64,000 bases of DNA from Candidatus Gastranaerophilales bacterium (GCA_947624325.1 CANQJT010000005.1:62001-126000), one strand, 5' to 3'; positions 34,418 to 44,344 are shown, numbered from the stretch's first letter. The notes: a model not told the origin generated them from the sequence alone. Program-made: numbers and translations.

Positions 34418-37400
34418 ATGGATAAAAATATTACAAAAGAAAAATTAAAAGTTTTAGTCTGTGAGTATGAAGAATTTATCAATACTTCTAGATTAGAAGA
34501 AATCAGCGAAGAAACCATTAGGGTATGGTTAAATAAATTTTTGGGTATTTTTGGATGGGATGTAAGGCAAACCAATGAAATTTTGCAAGAGAAAAAATTA
34601 GTAGGAGAATGGGCACAACGATTAGAAAAGATTGAATCAGAGCATAACAAACCAGATTATACTTTCGTAAATGGGAAACAGATAAAAACGTTTCTTGATG
34701 CAAAATCATTAAAAGTTGATATATTTAATGATCGAGATGTAGCATTTCAAATAAGATCATATGGATGGTCTGCAATGGTACCTTGTGCTTTCGTATCGAA
34801 TTTTTCTCAATTGGTTATTTACGACTGTACATTTACTCCGGATATCAAACAAGATGCTTCATTGGGCACTCGGAAATTTACTTATAAAGAATATTTGGAT
34901 AATTTTGACATTATATACGCTCACTTCAGTAAAGAAAATGTATACAAAAATTATCTTGAAATTGAATATACACCTGAAAAAGCGGAAGGGGTACAAAGCC
35001 TAGATAGCAATTTTACCGAATTCTTGTCAAAATTTAGATTTCTTTTAGCGGAACAATTAGTAAAAAGTAATGCCATTTTTACTGAGAATAAGAACTTTTT
35101 AAATTATATTATTCAAATAATTATTGATAGAATAATTTTTATCCGAGTTTGTGAATCTCGTGGATTAGAACAGATCTTTATTTTGAAAAACTATCTCTCA
35201 GATAAATCTGGTTTTTGGGAAAAATTTAAACATAGTTGCTATTTTGATTTTTATGAACACTATGATGGTGCAATGTTTTCATTAGATCACTTATTAGATG
35301 ATATTGTACTAGAAAATAGTATATTCGAAGAATTTATAAATAAATTATATTATCCTAGTCCGTATAGATTCGACGTAATACATCCAGATATTATAGCTAA
35401 AATATATGAAGGCTTTTTGTCAAAAGAATTAGGCTTCACTGAGGGAAAAATTCAAGAAAATTTAAAACCAGATTATGTAAAAACAAATGGAGTTATCCCA
35501 ACTCCAAGTTTTTTAGTACAACCTCTTTGCAGAGAGACAATTAATTTAGATCATATTAAAACAATCGATGAATTATTAAATATAAAAATATTAGACCCAT
35601 GCTGTGGTTCAGGCATATTTTTAATTAATTGCTTTGATATTTTGTCAAAAAAAATGGTAGAAATTATCCATAACGATTCAAGTATCGTAAATAAAGAATT
35701 ATATATAAAAATCGATAATTCATATCATTTGACAATAAAAGCTAAACAAATGCTTTTTATACGATGCATTCACGGTGTTGACTATGATGCCATGGCTGTA
35801 GAAGTAACAAAAATGTCATTAGCATTAAAATTAATCGATATTGACAATACTAACTCATTAACTGAAGTAGGTGCATTTGGAAAACAAATATTAAAAGATA
35901 TCCACAAAAACATATTGTTAGGAAATACTCTTGTTGATATAGATATTGAACTTCCAGTTGAAGTAATTGATGAAATTCGTCCATTTGACATAAAACACGG
36001 ATTTAAAGAAGTTTTTGAACATAACAATGGTTTTACATACATTATAGGTAATCCTCCGTATGTTGAGACGAAGCACTATAAAAATAATTACTCGGATATG
36101 CACAAATATATAAAAGATCATTATAATAGTTATTCTGGCAAAGCAGATTTGGCAGTCATATTTATTGAAAGATGTAAATCTTTACTTTCAGAGAGTGGGT
36201 GTCTTAGTTTTATTGTTCAAAAACGTTGGTTTAAAACAGATTATGGAACAAATATTCGTAATGAAATTTACGATAAGGTTACTAAAATTATAGATTTTGA
36301 AGCCACCGATTTATTTGAAAATCGCATAACATATGTTGCAATTATTGTACTTGGATCAAATGTATCAAATAAATTAAACTATAATTTAATCAAAGGTGAT
36401 AAAAATCAAGCCAAATCCTATTTAGAAAATTATTACAATAAAAATATGCAATATGATTCAATCAATAATTCTGAATTTAAGGATAAAACTTGGTCGTTTG
36501 CTAAAAAGGAATTAATAGAAATTTTAAATAATGCAAGAGTCAGATGTGGTACCATAGAAACCGCAAAAGGTATAAATATATCGGTAGGAATACAGCTTTT
36601 ATGGAAAAAATTATACCAATTTCAAAATTGTAAGGTTAATGCAAATACAATAACAGGCATTAATGGACTGGGAGAAACTGTTACATTAGAAAAAGATATC
36701 GTTAAACCTTTAATAAAAAATGATAAATTATACTGTTTTAAAGAAATAAACACAACAACATATTGTTTATTCCCATATAAAAATGGAGTTGATAGAATAC
36801 CCTTTGATGAAATGCCAAAGTTGGCAAAGAATTATTTAAATAAATGTGAGACTTTAATAAAAGAAAAAGTAGAACATAGAGAGGGAATTTATTGGCATAC
36901 ATTTACAAGAGAAAATAACCAAGATTCATATTCAAAAAATAAAATAATTGTTCCAATGACCCACTTGGATACAATTGCTACTTTTGTAAATGCAAATTCT
37001 GGGTATATGGACAATTCTAATGTAAATTTTATTACATTAGATAATCCAAATATAGAAGTAGCAAAATCTATCACTGCAATATTAAATTCTACCGTTTTTT
37101 CTGTTTTTGCAAAATTGGAAGCAAATCCACAGTCTGGAGGTTATTATAAATTTAATAAACAATTTTTAAATCCAGTACCATTGCCAATTACAGTTTTAGA
37201 ACAATCTCCCGAATTAATTAATGTGCTATCTAATATTGTGGATGAAATTACAGATTTACAAATGGCATATCTAAAAAGTATCAGTGCTAAGAAAAATATA
37301 TACAGACAAATACTAAATAAAAAATGGCAAATTTTAGATAATCTATGCTATAAATTATATGGATTATCTGACAAAGAAATAGAATTAATCGTAAATGAAG

Positions 37401-37450
37401 GACGAACAATTGATCGTGTAGATCTACTGGATATACAGGAGGGTGCATGA
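34418..37450 (+). CDS. Eco57I-type (Type IIG) restriction-modification enzyme
   Basis: 1010 residues, one chain combining cutting, methylation and recognition. Near the N-terminus, HNKPDYTFVNGKQIKTFLDAKS (~76-97) is a PD-(D/E)xK nuclease core. Motif I LDPCCGSGIFLINC (~391) binds SAM and NPPY (~543, IIGNPPYVETKH) is the adenine-methylation catalytic motif. The last ~350 residues form the TaqI-like target recognition part (e.g. NPQSGGYYKFNKQFLNPVPLP). Its stop overlaps the next methyltransferase's start (ATGA). The recognition sequence cannot be predicted here. Confidence 0.85.
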   Translation: MDKNITKEKLKVLVCEYEEFINTSRLEEISEETIRVWLNKFLGIFGWDVRQTNEILQEKKLVGEWAQRLEKIESEHNKPDYTFVNGKQIKTFLDAKSLKVDIFNDRDVAFQIRSYGWSAMVPCAFVSNFSQLVIYDCTFTPDIKQDASLGTRKFTYKEYLDNFDIIYAHFSKENVYKNYLEIEYTPEKAEGVQSLDSNFTEFLSKFRFLLAEQLVKSNAIFTENKNFLNYIIQIIIDRIIFIRVCESRGLEQIFILKNYLSDKSGFWEKFKHSCYFDFYEHYDGAMFSLDHLLDDIVLENSIFEEFINKLYYPSPYRFDVIHPDIIAKIYEGFLSKELGFTEGKIQENLKPDYVKTNGVIPTPSFLVQPLCRETINLDHIKTIDELLNIKILDPCCGSGIFLINCFDILSKKMVEIIHNDSSIVNKELYIKIDNSYHLTIKAKQMLFIRCIHGVDYDAMAVEVTKMSLALKLIDIDNTNSLTEVGAFGKQILKDIHKNILLGNTLVDIDIELPVEVIDEIRPFDIKHGFKEVFEHNNGFTYIIGNPPYVETKHYKNNYSDMHKYIKDHYNSYSGKADLAVIFIERCKSLLSESGCLSFIVQKRWFKTDYGTNIRNEIYDKVTKIIDFEATDLFENRITYVAIIVLGSNVSNKLNYNLIKGDKNQAKSYLENYYNKNMQYDSINNSEFKDKTWSFAKKELIEILNNARVRCGTIETAKGINISVGIQLLWKKLYQFQNCKVNANTITGINGLGETVTLEKDIVKPLIKNDKLYCFKEINTTTYCLFPYKNGVDRIPFDEMPKLAKNYLNKCETLIKEKVEHREGIYWHTFTRENNQDSYSKNKIIVPMTHLDTIATFVNANSGYMDNSNVNFITLDNPNIEVAKSITAILNSTVFSVFAKLEANPQSGGYYKFNKQFLNPVPLPITVLEQSPELINVLSNIVDEITDLQMAYLKSISAKKNIYRQILNKKWQILDNLCYKLYGLSDKEIELIVNEGRTIDRVDLLDIQEGA

Positions 37451-39258
37451 AGCAATTCATTAATAAAATTAAAAAAATAGTAAGTGATGTAGATATATGC
37501 GAACAATGCATTATCAAGTTATTTTTAGATGTAAATAATATAAATTATAATAATTCCAGATTTTTTGTTTCATATTTTTTAAATATTGATAATGCTAAAT
37601 ATGATAAGATAAAATCAGTTTTTGAATCTATGAAAATTAAGCCTTCAATATCAAATTTAATAGAGATATTTGAACTACTAATTCCTGATGATGATAAAAA
37701 AATTAACGGGATTGTTTATACCCCAGATAGTATAAAACAATGTATTATTCATTATGTTTTAGGCAGCAATCCTATTGGTAAAATTTGCGATCCTTCTTGT
37801 GGTTGTGGTTCGTTTTTAATATCTTGCGCAATATATTTAAATAAAACTTTTAAACTTTCATACACAGAAATTTTTGAGAATTATATATACGGTATGGATA
37901 TTTCAGAAAAAAGCATAATAAAAGCGCAAATTTTATATAGATTTATTATGCTACTTAATCATGAGAATGATAACCAGCTTAAATGCAATTTAAAAGTCTG
38001 CGATTCTTTAGATAAAAATAATAAATTTTTGAAAAATATAAAATTTGATTACATTGTAGGAAACCCACCATATGTACGTTCAAAAAATATTGATGAATAT
38101 ATGAAAAATAATTTAAAAAATTGGAAATCATCTAGTTCCGGAAATGTAGATCTTTATATTCCATTTTTTGAACTTGGTTTAAATTTATTAAAAGATAATG
38201 GGATTTTAGGTTATATTACACCGAATACATATCTACAAAGCATAAATGGTCGTTCCTTACGAAATTACCTGCTTACTTCAAATTATCATATAAAAGTTCT
38301 TGACTATAAAGATAATAAAATATTTAAAAAAGCAACTAACTATACTGCGGTAACTATAATAAGTAAAAAGTCGTCTCAATTTGAAATATCCTATTTGTCT
38401 ATAAATGATATTGAAAAAATAGATGATTCAGCAAGTGTAATATATAACAATAATAATTTTAAGTTTAATCAACCATGGAAAATGTGTAACAATGATTATC
38501 TTTCAATGATAAAAATAATCAATAAAATGGAAAATAAATTGGGTAATTATAAAATTAAAAATGGTTTGGCAACCTTAAAAAATGACATTTATTTTTTTAC
38601 TCCGTGTTCTGAAGACAAAAAATATTATTACAGAATATACAATAATAAACATTATAAAATAGAAAAAGAACTCTGTATTAATGTTGCAAAGCCAAACATA
38701 ATAAAAAATGAAATTGATTTAGAACAAAAAATCGAAAAAGCAATTTTTCCATATTTTTATAAGAATCATCAATATCATATTATAGATGAAAAAGTTATTC
38801 AAAATAATTACCCCGAAGCATATAAATTTCTAGTTGCTGTAAAAAACATATTACTCCGCAGAGATAAAGGAAAATGTAATTATGCTGCGTGGTATGCATA
38901 TGGAAGAACACAAGGCTTGAATAATCAAGGGAAGAAAATATTACTACCATATATCGCAGATAAACCAACTGCTATTCTATCAAAAGATGAAAACATGTTA
39001 TTTTACTGTGGTTATGCAGTTTTTGCCAATACCGATAAAGAACTATTAATACTAAAAAAAATATTAACATCTGATGTATTTTGGAATTATATACAAAATA
39101 CAAGCAAATCATATTCTAAAGGATATAAGGCTTTGGCAAAGAATTATATAAAAGATTTTGGGATTCCAGAATTTAATGAAGCAGATGAAAAATTTTTATT
39201 AACTACTAGTAATAAAAATAAGATAAATGAATTTTTATACTCTAAATATTCTGCATAA
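37447..39258 (+). CDS. companion adenine DNA methyltransferase
   Basis: 603 residues with motif I ICDPSCGCGSFLISC (~112-126) and IVGNPPYVRSKN (~205), gamma-class N6-adenine methyltransferase. TPDSIKQCIIHYVL precedes motif I, typical of Type I/IIG modification subunits, and the C-terminal half is TaqI-like. It lacks an obvious nuclease core, so it should only protect. In the Eco57I system a single-chain enzyme is paired with a separate methyltransferase that modifies both strands; the gene order and overlap here fit that. Confidence 0.85.
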   Translation: MKQFINKIKKIVSDVDICEQCIIKLFLDVNNINYNNSRFFVSYFLNIDNAKYDKIKSVFESMKIKPSISNLIEIFELLIPDDDKKINGIVYTPDSIKQCIIHYVLGSNPIGKICDPSCGCGSFLISCAIYLNKTFKLSYTEIFENYIYGMDISEKSIIKAQILYRFIMLLNHENDNQLKCNLKVCDSLDKNNKFLKNIKFDYIVGNPPYVRSKNIDEYMKNNLKNWKSSSSGNVDLYIPFFELGLNLLKDNGILGYITPNTYLQSINGRSLRNYLLTSNYHIKVLDYKDNKIFKKATNYTAVTIISKKSSQFEISYLSINDIEKIDDSASVIYNNNNFKFNQPWKMCNNDYLSMIKIINKMENKLGNYKIKNGLATLKNDIYFFTPCSEDKKYYYRIYNNKHYKIEKELCINVAKPNIIKNEIDLEQKIEKAIFPYFYKNHQYHIIDEKVIQNNYPEAYKFLVAVKNILLRRDKGKCNYAAWYAYGRTQGLNNQGKKILLPYIADKPTAILSKDENMLFYCGYAVFANTDKELLILKKILTSDVFWNYIQNTSKSYSKGYKALAKNYIKDFGIPEFNEADEKFLLTTSNKNKINEFLYSKYSA

Positions 39259-39317
39259 ATAAATCTAAAAATATACCTTAAACTTATAATTTATCGAACT
39301 AATACTTTTACAAATTA

Positions 39318-39977
39318 TTACATTTGATCTAGCAGTTTGTAATAAATATTCGGAATGGCCATATTTATTTTAGTAGCTAATTCAATTGTTTCTTTAAAAT
39401 CTTTTTTATGATATTGAGTTAGTTCTGCATAAATATTCATATAAAAAGGCTCTAACATTTTAAAATATGTTTCAAATAAAGGTTTCAAAATAATAAAATC
39501 ACCTTGCTCTTTTATAAAATCTTTAGATAATTTTGTCCATCTGTCATATTGTTTAAATTCATGTGTTTCAAAACACACTTGTTTATCAGGTGTAACATAA
39601 GGGAAAGTTGTTTTATAATGCATTTGATAATTTCTTAAATCTTTTATAAAAACGGCGATCTTATTATTTGCGAATTGTTCCTTGACTTTTTGTTTATAGT
39701 TCTCATATATCACAGTATTTTTGTAGAAATCCATTACGCTTCTACAAGAATCAATGAGCGCTGAAGTGGATGCCAAAAGATTAAAGATATACCTATTTAA
39801 ATGCTCATTATTAAACAACAATAGAAAAGGGTCTTGGGCTTGTTGAATTCGTACAATTTCGTTCATTAATTCTCTATAATTCAATATTAATGTATGGTAA
39901 TTTTCATTGATAATTCCCATTCTGTTAATAGCTTGCCAGCCATTTGATTTAAATACTATTTCTTCTTCTGTTTTCAT
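39318..39977 (-). CDS. helical protein with HEPN-type RNxxxH motif
   Basis: 219 residues, nearly all helix by eye. R115-N-Y-Q-M-H120 is the R-x4-6-H motif of HEPN ribonucleases, in the form R-N-x3-H common in defense toxins, near the start of a helix (FIKDLRNYQMHY). No second domain is evident and no antitoxin-like partner is adjacent. It converges on the restriction-modification operon. HEPN RNases often arrest growth when phage overcomes other defenses. Assigning HEPN to a single short motif is tentative. Confidence 0.5.
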   Translation of the reverse strand: MKTEEEIVFKSNGWQAINRMGIINENYHTLILNYRELMNEIVRIQQAQDPFLLLFNNEHLNRYIFNLLASTSALIDSCRSVMDFYKNTVIYENYKQKVKEQFANNKIAVFIKDLRNYQMHYKTTFPYVTPDKQVCFETHEFKQYDRWTKLSKDFIKEQGDFIILKPLFETYFKMLEPFYMNIYAELTQYHKKDFKETIELATKINMAIPNIYYKLLDQM

Positions 39978-40002
39978 ATCTATATTTTATTACAAGCATA
40001 TT

Positions 40003-40542
40003 TTACAAATAAAAATTCATATAACTTTCATCAATAATATCTTGTTCTATTCCGATATAGCGGAGGGTGATGGCGGAATATGAATGGTTAAAAATCTTCT
40101 GCAGAAGTTCGATATTATCAAACTGTTTATAGTGGTGGTAGCCAAATGTTTTGCGCAGCGAATGTGTTCCAATTTTGTCCTGAAGATTCAATGTCTTTGC
40201 AGCCTTATTCAAAATCCTGTATGCCTGGTTTCGGTCAAGCCTGTTCCCTTGTTGTGTTATAAATAACGGTTCATCTTCCGGGCGGTTTTTTATAAAATCT
40301 TCAAGCACAACCTTTAACTCCGGATTTAGCGGAAAACGTTTATTTTTCTTCGTCTTTTTCTCTTTAATTTCAACAAAATCCCTGCCTTTAACATCTCCGA
40401 CATTAAGTTTCAAAATATCCGAAATCCTGAGTCCGCAATTTATCCCGAAAATAAAAAGCACAAGGTCGCGCTTTTTACGTTTCAAAACCGCCTTCATTTT
40501 TTCAATATCCTCTCTATTCCTTATTGGTTGGACAATATTCAT
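40003..40542 (-). CDS. small tyrosine recombinase, catalytic domain only
   Basis: 179 residues. R39 (GLRISDIL), H127 and R130 (THSLRKTF), H153 (FNHSYSAIT) and Y162 (LRYIG) form the active-site set of tyrosine recombinases. The usual N-terminal core-binding and arm domains are missing, so it resembles the short FimB-like recombinases. It follows a HTH gene on the minus strand, next to the Mu-like transposase. It may drive integration of the island at tRNA-Asn or invert a local segment; neither is shown. Confidence 0.8.
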   Translation of the reverse strand: MNIVQPIRNREDIEKMKAVLKRKKRDLVLFIFGINCGLRISDILKLNVGDVKGRDFVEIKEKKTKKNKRFPLNPELKVVLEDFIKNRPEDEPLFITQQGNRLDRNQAYRILNKAAKTLNLQDKIGTHSLRKTFGYHHYKQFDNIELLQKIFNHSYSAITLRYIGIEQDIIDESYMNFYL

Positions 40543-40550
40543 GCTTCCTC

Positions 40551-40817
40551 CTATATCCCAAAATAGTCTACCCCTAAGTTGTACCTCACGAAAAACTCAA
40601 AACCCTTGCTATATCTTTCTCCTGTAATGAGTTTTGAAACGTAGCTTTCTGTCACTTTGAGCCGTTTTGCAAGCTTCTTTTGCGTAAATTCTTTTTGCCG
40701 CAAAGCCAACCTAATCGCAAGTTCACGCCTGTATAAAAACACGCTTTTTGTTTTTGCCAAATTTTCATCGGCACGTTCTTTAATATAATCAATGCTTTGT
40801 AGCTCTTTTTTCTTCAT
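40551..40817 (-). CDS. HTH repressor, divergent from the Mu-like transposase
   Basis: 88 residues from ATG 40817 (GGAGG just upstream); a frame reaching 40898 lacks a binding site. Reads IDYIKERADENLAKTKSVFL, then ELAIRLALRQKEFTQKKLAK and VTESYVSKLITGER: a Cro/CI-type helix-turn-helix. It is divergent from the transposase with inverted repeats in between, which is the arrangement of a lysogeny-type repressor controlling transposition. The recombinase follows eight bases on in the same direction. Confidence 0.75.
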   Translation of the reverse strand: MKKKELQSIDYIKERADENLAKTKSVFLYRRELAIRLALRQKEFTQKKLAKRLKVTESYVSKLITGERYSKGFEFFVRYNLGVDYFGI

Positions 40818-40931
40818 AAAAACCTCCGAAATACTCTGGGGAAACACATCTAAGCCTGCCGCAGGCTTTTGTTCGGCGCCGTAAGTGAGTAAAAACAAGT
40901 TTTCCTCGTTTACGGCTTTCTCACAATAACT
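40818..40931. other. control region of the Mu-like module, left part
   Basis: Contains a GC-rich hairpin (GCCTG-CCG-CAGGC with TTTT after it, near 40856-40873) and other GC-rich sequence. No gene from the correct repressor start onward. Confidence 0.4.
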
Positions 40932-40998
40932 CTGTTTCCGAGAAACATCAAGTCCTTAAATTTTTGTGTCTGAATGATACAAAGTTACTCGGAAACAG
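40932..40998. promoter_or_regulatory. inverted-repeat operators between repressor and transposase
   Basis: CTGTTTCCGAG (40932-40942) and its exact reverse complement CTCGGAAACAG (40988-40998) lie 45 bases apart between the divergent repressor and transposase starts. The left arm continues as GTTTCCGAGAAAC, itself a palindrome. A dimeric repressor binding both arms would be a simple switch. The GAAACATCAAGT next to the left arm also occurs at 33983-33994. Confidence 0.6.
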
Positions 40999-41019
40999 TT
41001 CCAATTTAAGGTCGGAAGA

Positions 41020-43005
41020 GTGATAGATGTGAGTATGATGAATAAAGACAAATACATTACAATTCAAGAATTAGCAGACCTTAAAGGCGTGAGCGCTCGA
41101 GCGATTCGGATGTCGCGTGATAAATATGTCACCCGCGAGATAATTGTCAGAGGCGGAAAAAGTTTTGAAATTCTATTATCAAGTATTGAGTTGGATTTAC
41201 AGGACAAATATTTTGAGCAAAAGACACAAATAACGTCGGAATCGACGGCGTTAATTCCGATTTTGCCGGTCAAAAATCTTCCGACTAAGGTTAATGAAAT
41301 TGCGCTTGCGCGTTTGGATTTACTTCGCGAATGGCAAAAGTACAGAAAGCATCACCCTGAGGGTAAAACCCGTGCCGGAGTTGAGTTTATTGAAAGTTAC
41401 AATACCGGCATGTTGTACCCGCATATTTTTAAGGTGCTTGGCAAAACTTCAATCGGCTCTGTTGAGCGGTGGAAACGCAAACTCGGAAACACAACTGATT
41501 ATCATTTGTTGCTGCCAAAATATGAGTATGCGACAGAGTTCCGCACGTCTTTGACCGATTACGAAAAACAGGTGTTTTTGAAAATTCTGCTACACCCGAA
41601 CAAGTTTTGTGTCGGAAAAGCAATTTCAATAACCAAGCATATTTTGTCAAAAGATGGGCCGATAAATGTTCAGGATGTGACATTTCGCCGTTATGCTAAT
41701 TGGTTTCGTGATAACCATTATGACATTTGGACGTTGGCTCGGGATGGTGAAAAAGCCTTAAAGGACAACGTTGAACCTTACATTTTGCGTGATATTTCAA
41801 AACTTGAAGTAGGGGATGTGCTTGTGGCAGACGGGCATAAATTAGCATTTTGGGTGCAAAATCCGTTTACCGGCAAACCAACAAGAGCAACTTTAATCGG
41901 GTTTTTGGATTGGAAATCGACTGCACTTGTCGGGTACGAAATTATGCTTGAAGAAAATGCCCAAAGCATCGCATCCGCCCTGCGTAATGCCATAATCAAC
42001 TTACAAAATATCCCCAAAATCATATATCAGGATAACGGCAGGGCGTTTAAGGCGAAGTATTTTATAAATACAAATTTTAAGAAAACAGGATTTGAAGGGA
42101 TTTATGCACGGCTTGGGATAAAGACGGTTTTTGCTCGGCCGTATAATGCAAAAGCCAAAGTAATTGAGCGGTTTTTCAAAGAGTTTCAGGAGAGTTTTGA
42201 AAAGCTTTTGCCGACTTATTCAGGTTCAAACATTGAAAATAAACCCGCGCATTTTAAGCGCAATGAGAAGTTTCATAAGCAGTATTTTAAGCCGAATTAT
42301 TACCCGACGATTGATGAAGTTAAAATGCTTGTGGATAAATGGCTTAAATTTAAGAACGCTCAACCTTGCCCGAACGATATAAACCATACGATAACGCAAG
42401 TGTTTGAAAACAGGACGAAAATCAAAATTGACACCGCTCGGCTTGACGATTTAATGATGACGGCTGACATCAAAACAATTTATCAAAACGGGATTCGGTT
42501 TCTTGGGACGTTTTATTATTCAGATAAACTATATGGGCTTAAAACTCAGGTGATGATTCGATATTCACTCTTTGATTTATCCGAGATTAAAGTTTATACA
42601 GTCAAAAATCAGTTTTTATGTGTCGCAAAACGCGTAACCAAAGCTCATCCGATGGCTTATCATCTCGGTGATATCAAAGATGTTGAGGATTTGAAACAAA
42701 AAATTCAAAAACAAAAACGGCTTAAAAATAAGACGATTAAAGAATTACAGAAGTTCTTGCCGAATGTGGATTTGAAATTTATTGAACAGGATATTGAAGA
42801 AGATGTTCAAGAGGTGATTGAGGTTAAACCGGTAAAAACTAAAAAGCCAACACCGAGAGAAGTGCAGATGAACGCGCCTGTGTTTTTGAATAAGTATGAA
42901 AAGTTTGAATGGCTTATGAAAAACGGTTGTACGAATGCTGACGATCGAGCATGGCTTGCGGAATACAAGCAAAGTGAGGAATATCGAGGTCTTTATGAAA
43001 CGTAA
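41020..43005 (+). CDS. Mu-like DDE transposase
   Basis: 661 residues if GTG 41020 starts it; ATG at 41035 or 41038 is also possible and starts the conserved ITIQELADLKGVSARAIRM winged/HTH part. The integrase core shows the acidic triad: D in VADGHKLAFWV (~268), D in YQDNGRAFKAKYF (~336) and E in KVIERFFKEFQESF (~382), with a Mu-type C-terminal beta-barrel and a tail that would contact the ATPase. Its GC content is clearly higher than neighbouring genes. It inserts the element by replicative or cut-and-paste transfer. The partner ATPase overlaps it by 11 bases. Confidence 0.9.
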   Translation: MIDVSMMNKDKYITIQELADLKGVSARAIRMSRDKYVTREIIVRGGKSFEILLSSIELDLQDKYFEQKTQITSESTALIPILPVKNLPTKVNEIALARLDLLREWQKYRKHHPEGKTRAGVEFIESYNTGMLYPHIFKVLGKTSIGSVERWKRKLGNTTDYHLLLPKYEYATEFRTSLTDYEKQVFLKILLHPNKFCVGKAISITKHILSKDGPINVQDVTFRRYANWFRDNHYDIWTLARDGEKALKDNVEPYILRDISKLEVGDVLVADGHKLAFWVQNPFTGKPTRATLIGFLDWKSTALVGYEIMLEENAQSIASALRNAIINLQNIPKIIYQDNGRAFKAKYFINTNFKKTGFEGIYARLGIKTVFARPYNAKAKVIERFFKEFQESFEKLLPTYSGSNIENKPAHFKRNEKFHKQYFKPNYYPTIDEVKMLVDKWLKFKNAQPCPNDINHTITQVFENRTKIKIDTARLDDLMMTADIKTIYQNGIRFLGTFYYSDKLYGLKTQVMIRYSLFDLSEIKVYTVKNQFLCVAKRVTKAHPMAYHLGDIKDVEDLKQKIQKQKRLKNKTIKELQKFLPNVDLKFIEQDIEEDVQEVIEVKPVKTKKPTPREVQMNAPVFLNKYEKFEWLMKNGCTNADDRAWLAEYKQSEEYRGLYET

Positions 43006-43684
43006 ATTCGTGATAACGCAGAATGTAAAACGATTTGTGGATTTGATGGATACGCTTAAAAACGCACCGGCGAATCTGCCCAAGATGGCGCTTGTATATG
43101 GCGATTTTGGGCTCGGGAAGTCGCAAACGATTATGTGGTGGGTTACGAATAACGATGCGATTTATGTACGGTGTAACCACAAAATGTCTGCGCGTTGGCT
43201 TTTGACCGAGATTGTCGAGGAGCTTGATGATGTGCCGACATACCTGACGTCGCTTTTATTCAAGCAGATTGAGGATAAACTGCGCGAGCGGCCAAAGGTT
43301 TTGGTGGTGGATGAGGTGGATTTTCTTTTGAATAACTCGTCTGCGATTGAGATTGTGCGGGATTTGCACGACAAAATCGGGATCCCCGTTGTGCTTGTCG
43401 GGATGAGCCTTGCGGAAGCAAAGCTCAAACGTCATAAACATATTTATGACAGGCTTTTGGGTGTTTTAAAGTTTGAAACTTTTAATAAAGAAGATGTGGC
43501 AAAAATTGTGACAGAGATTTCTGAAGTCGAGTTTGAGCCTGATGCACTGGAGCTTGTTAGTGCGAAATTTAATCAGTTCAGGCAGATTGTGAAATTTTTA
43601 AATAAAGTCGAAAACATTGCTGAGATGAATAATTTGAAAACGATTACTCTGACGGTTATGGAGGGGATTTTGAATGAAAAATAA
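42995..43684 (+). CDS. MuB/TniB-like AAA+ ATPase of the transposition module
   Basis: 229 residues from ATG 42995 (GAGG nine bases before). Walker A GDFGLGKSQT (36-45), Walker B PKVLVVDEVDFLL (~101-113), then LVGMSLAEAKLK as sensor region, as in MuB-type target-selection ATPases that bind DNA and deliver targets to the transposase. Overlaps both neighbours, so three genes are coupled. GC-rich like the transposase. Confidence 0.85.
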   Translation: MKRKFVITQNVKRFVDLMDTLKNAPANLPKMALVYGDFGLGKSQTIMWWVTNNDAIYVRCNHKMSARWLLTEIVEELDDVPTYLTSLLFKQIEDKLRERPKVLVVDEVDFLLNNSSAIEIVRDLHDKIGIPVVLVGMSLAEAKLKRHKHIYDRLLGVLKFETFNKEDVAKIVTEISEVEFEPDALELVSAKFNQFRQIVKFLNKVENIAEMNNLKTITLTVMEGILNEK

Positions 43685-44306
43685 AATTTTGAAACTCGCG
43701 AAAAGGCTCGAAACATTTAGGCTTGAAGATATTGAATCTATTATGGGTGAAGGGCTAGAAGATATTTTACAGGAATTAGTTGCGGACGGACATTTGAATT
43801 TGGTTGGCGAAATATATTCATATAAAGCCGAGCGAAATTTACCCCTGCCCTTTTGTTTCAAATTCCATCAGCAGGAAAAAATTGAGATGATAACGAAATG
43901 CTTTTGTGCCGGGGTGAAGTCAAAACAGGCGAGTTTTCTTTTGGATATCGGGGATGCGACGATACAGAATTTTTATAAACATTTTAGGCAGATGATTTAT
44001 GAACGGCAATTGAACGCCCTTAAAACGCACTTTGAACAAAAGCCGAAAATTGCAAAGATGCGGAGGTTTTACGACATACCGGTTTATTTTTATCTGTATG
44101 ATGACGAGCTTTTTGTCGCCGATAAACCATTAAAAACAAAACGAAAGAAACTTCCGCATATAAAAGAAGAATCTTTGCGGATAAAAGTCCTTTACTCCCG
44201 CCTCCGCCGCTCAATAAACCACTCCCAAATGAAACAAAACCTCGCACAGCATGTAGCGGAGCATATGTTCAAATATGATAAATCTTATAATGACATTTGT
44301 TTATAA
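43674..44306 (+). CDS. third gene of the Mu-like module, unknown role
   Basis: 210 residues, basic, helical. Segments KILKLAKRLETFRLEDIESI and VKSKQASFLLDIGDATIQNF could each be a helix-turn-helix; there is no zinc motif or TniQ signature. The gene overlaps the ATPase gene by 11 bases. A decayed copy of its last ~150 bases at 24099-24262 shows the module has been elsewhere nearby. A target-choice or regulatory factor is possible but unproven. Confidence 0.7.
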   Translation: MKNKILKLAKRLETFRLEDIESIMGEGLEDILQELVADGHLNLVGEIYSYKAERNLPLPFCFKFHQQEKIEMITKCFCAGVKSKQASFLLDIGDATIQNFYKHFRQMIYERQLNALKTHFEQKPKIAKMRRFYDIPVYFYLYDDELFVADKPLKTKRKKLPHIKEESLRIKVLYSRLRRSINHSQMKQNLAQHVAEHMFKYDKSYNDICL

Positions 44307-44344
44307 CTAATATCTAGTATGAATTTAGAGATGTAAGACTGATT

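Noticed and set aside
40003-40542. Calling the small recombinase the island integrase outright
   Set aside because: It lacks the N-terminal DNA-binding domains of typical island integrases and sits 6 kb from the nearer repeat, next to the transposase. Kept as a possibility only.
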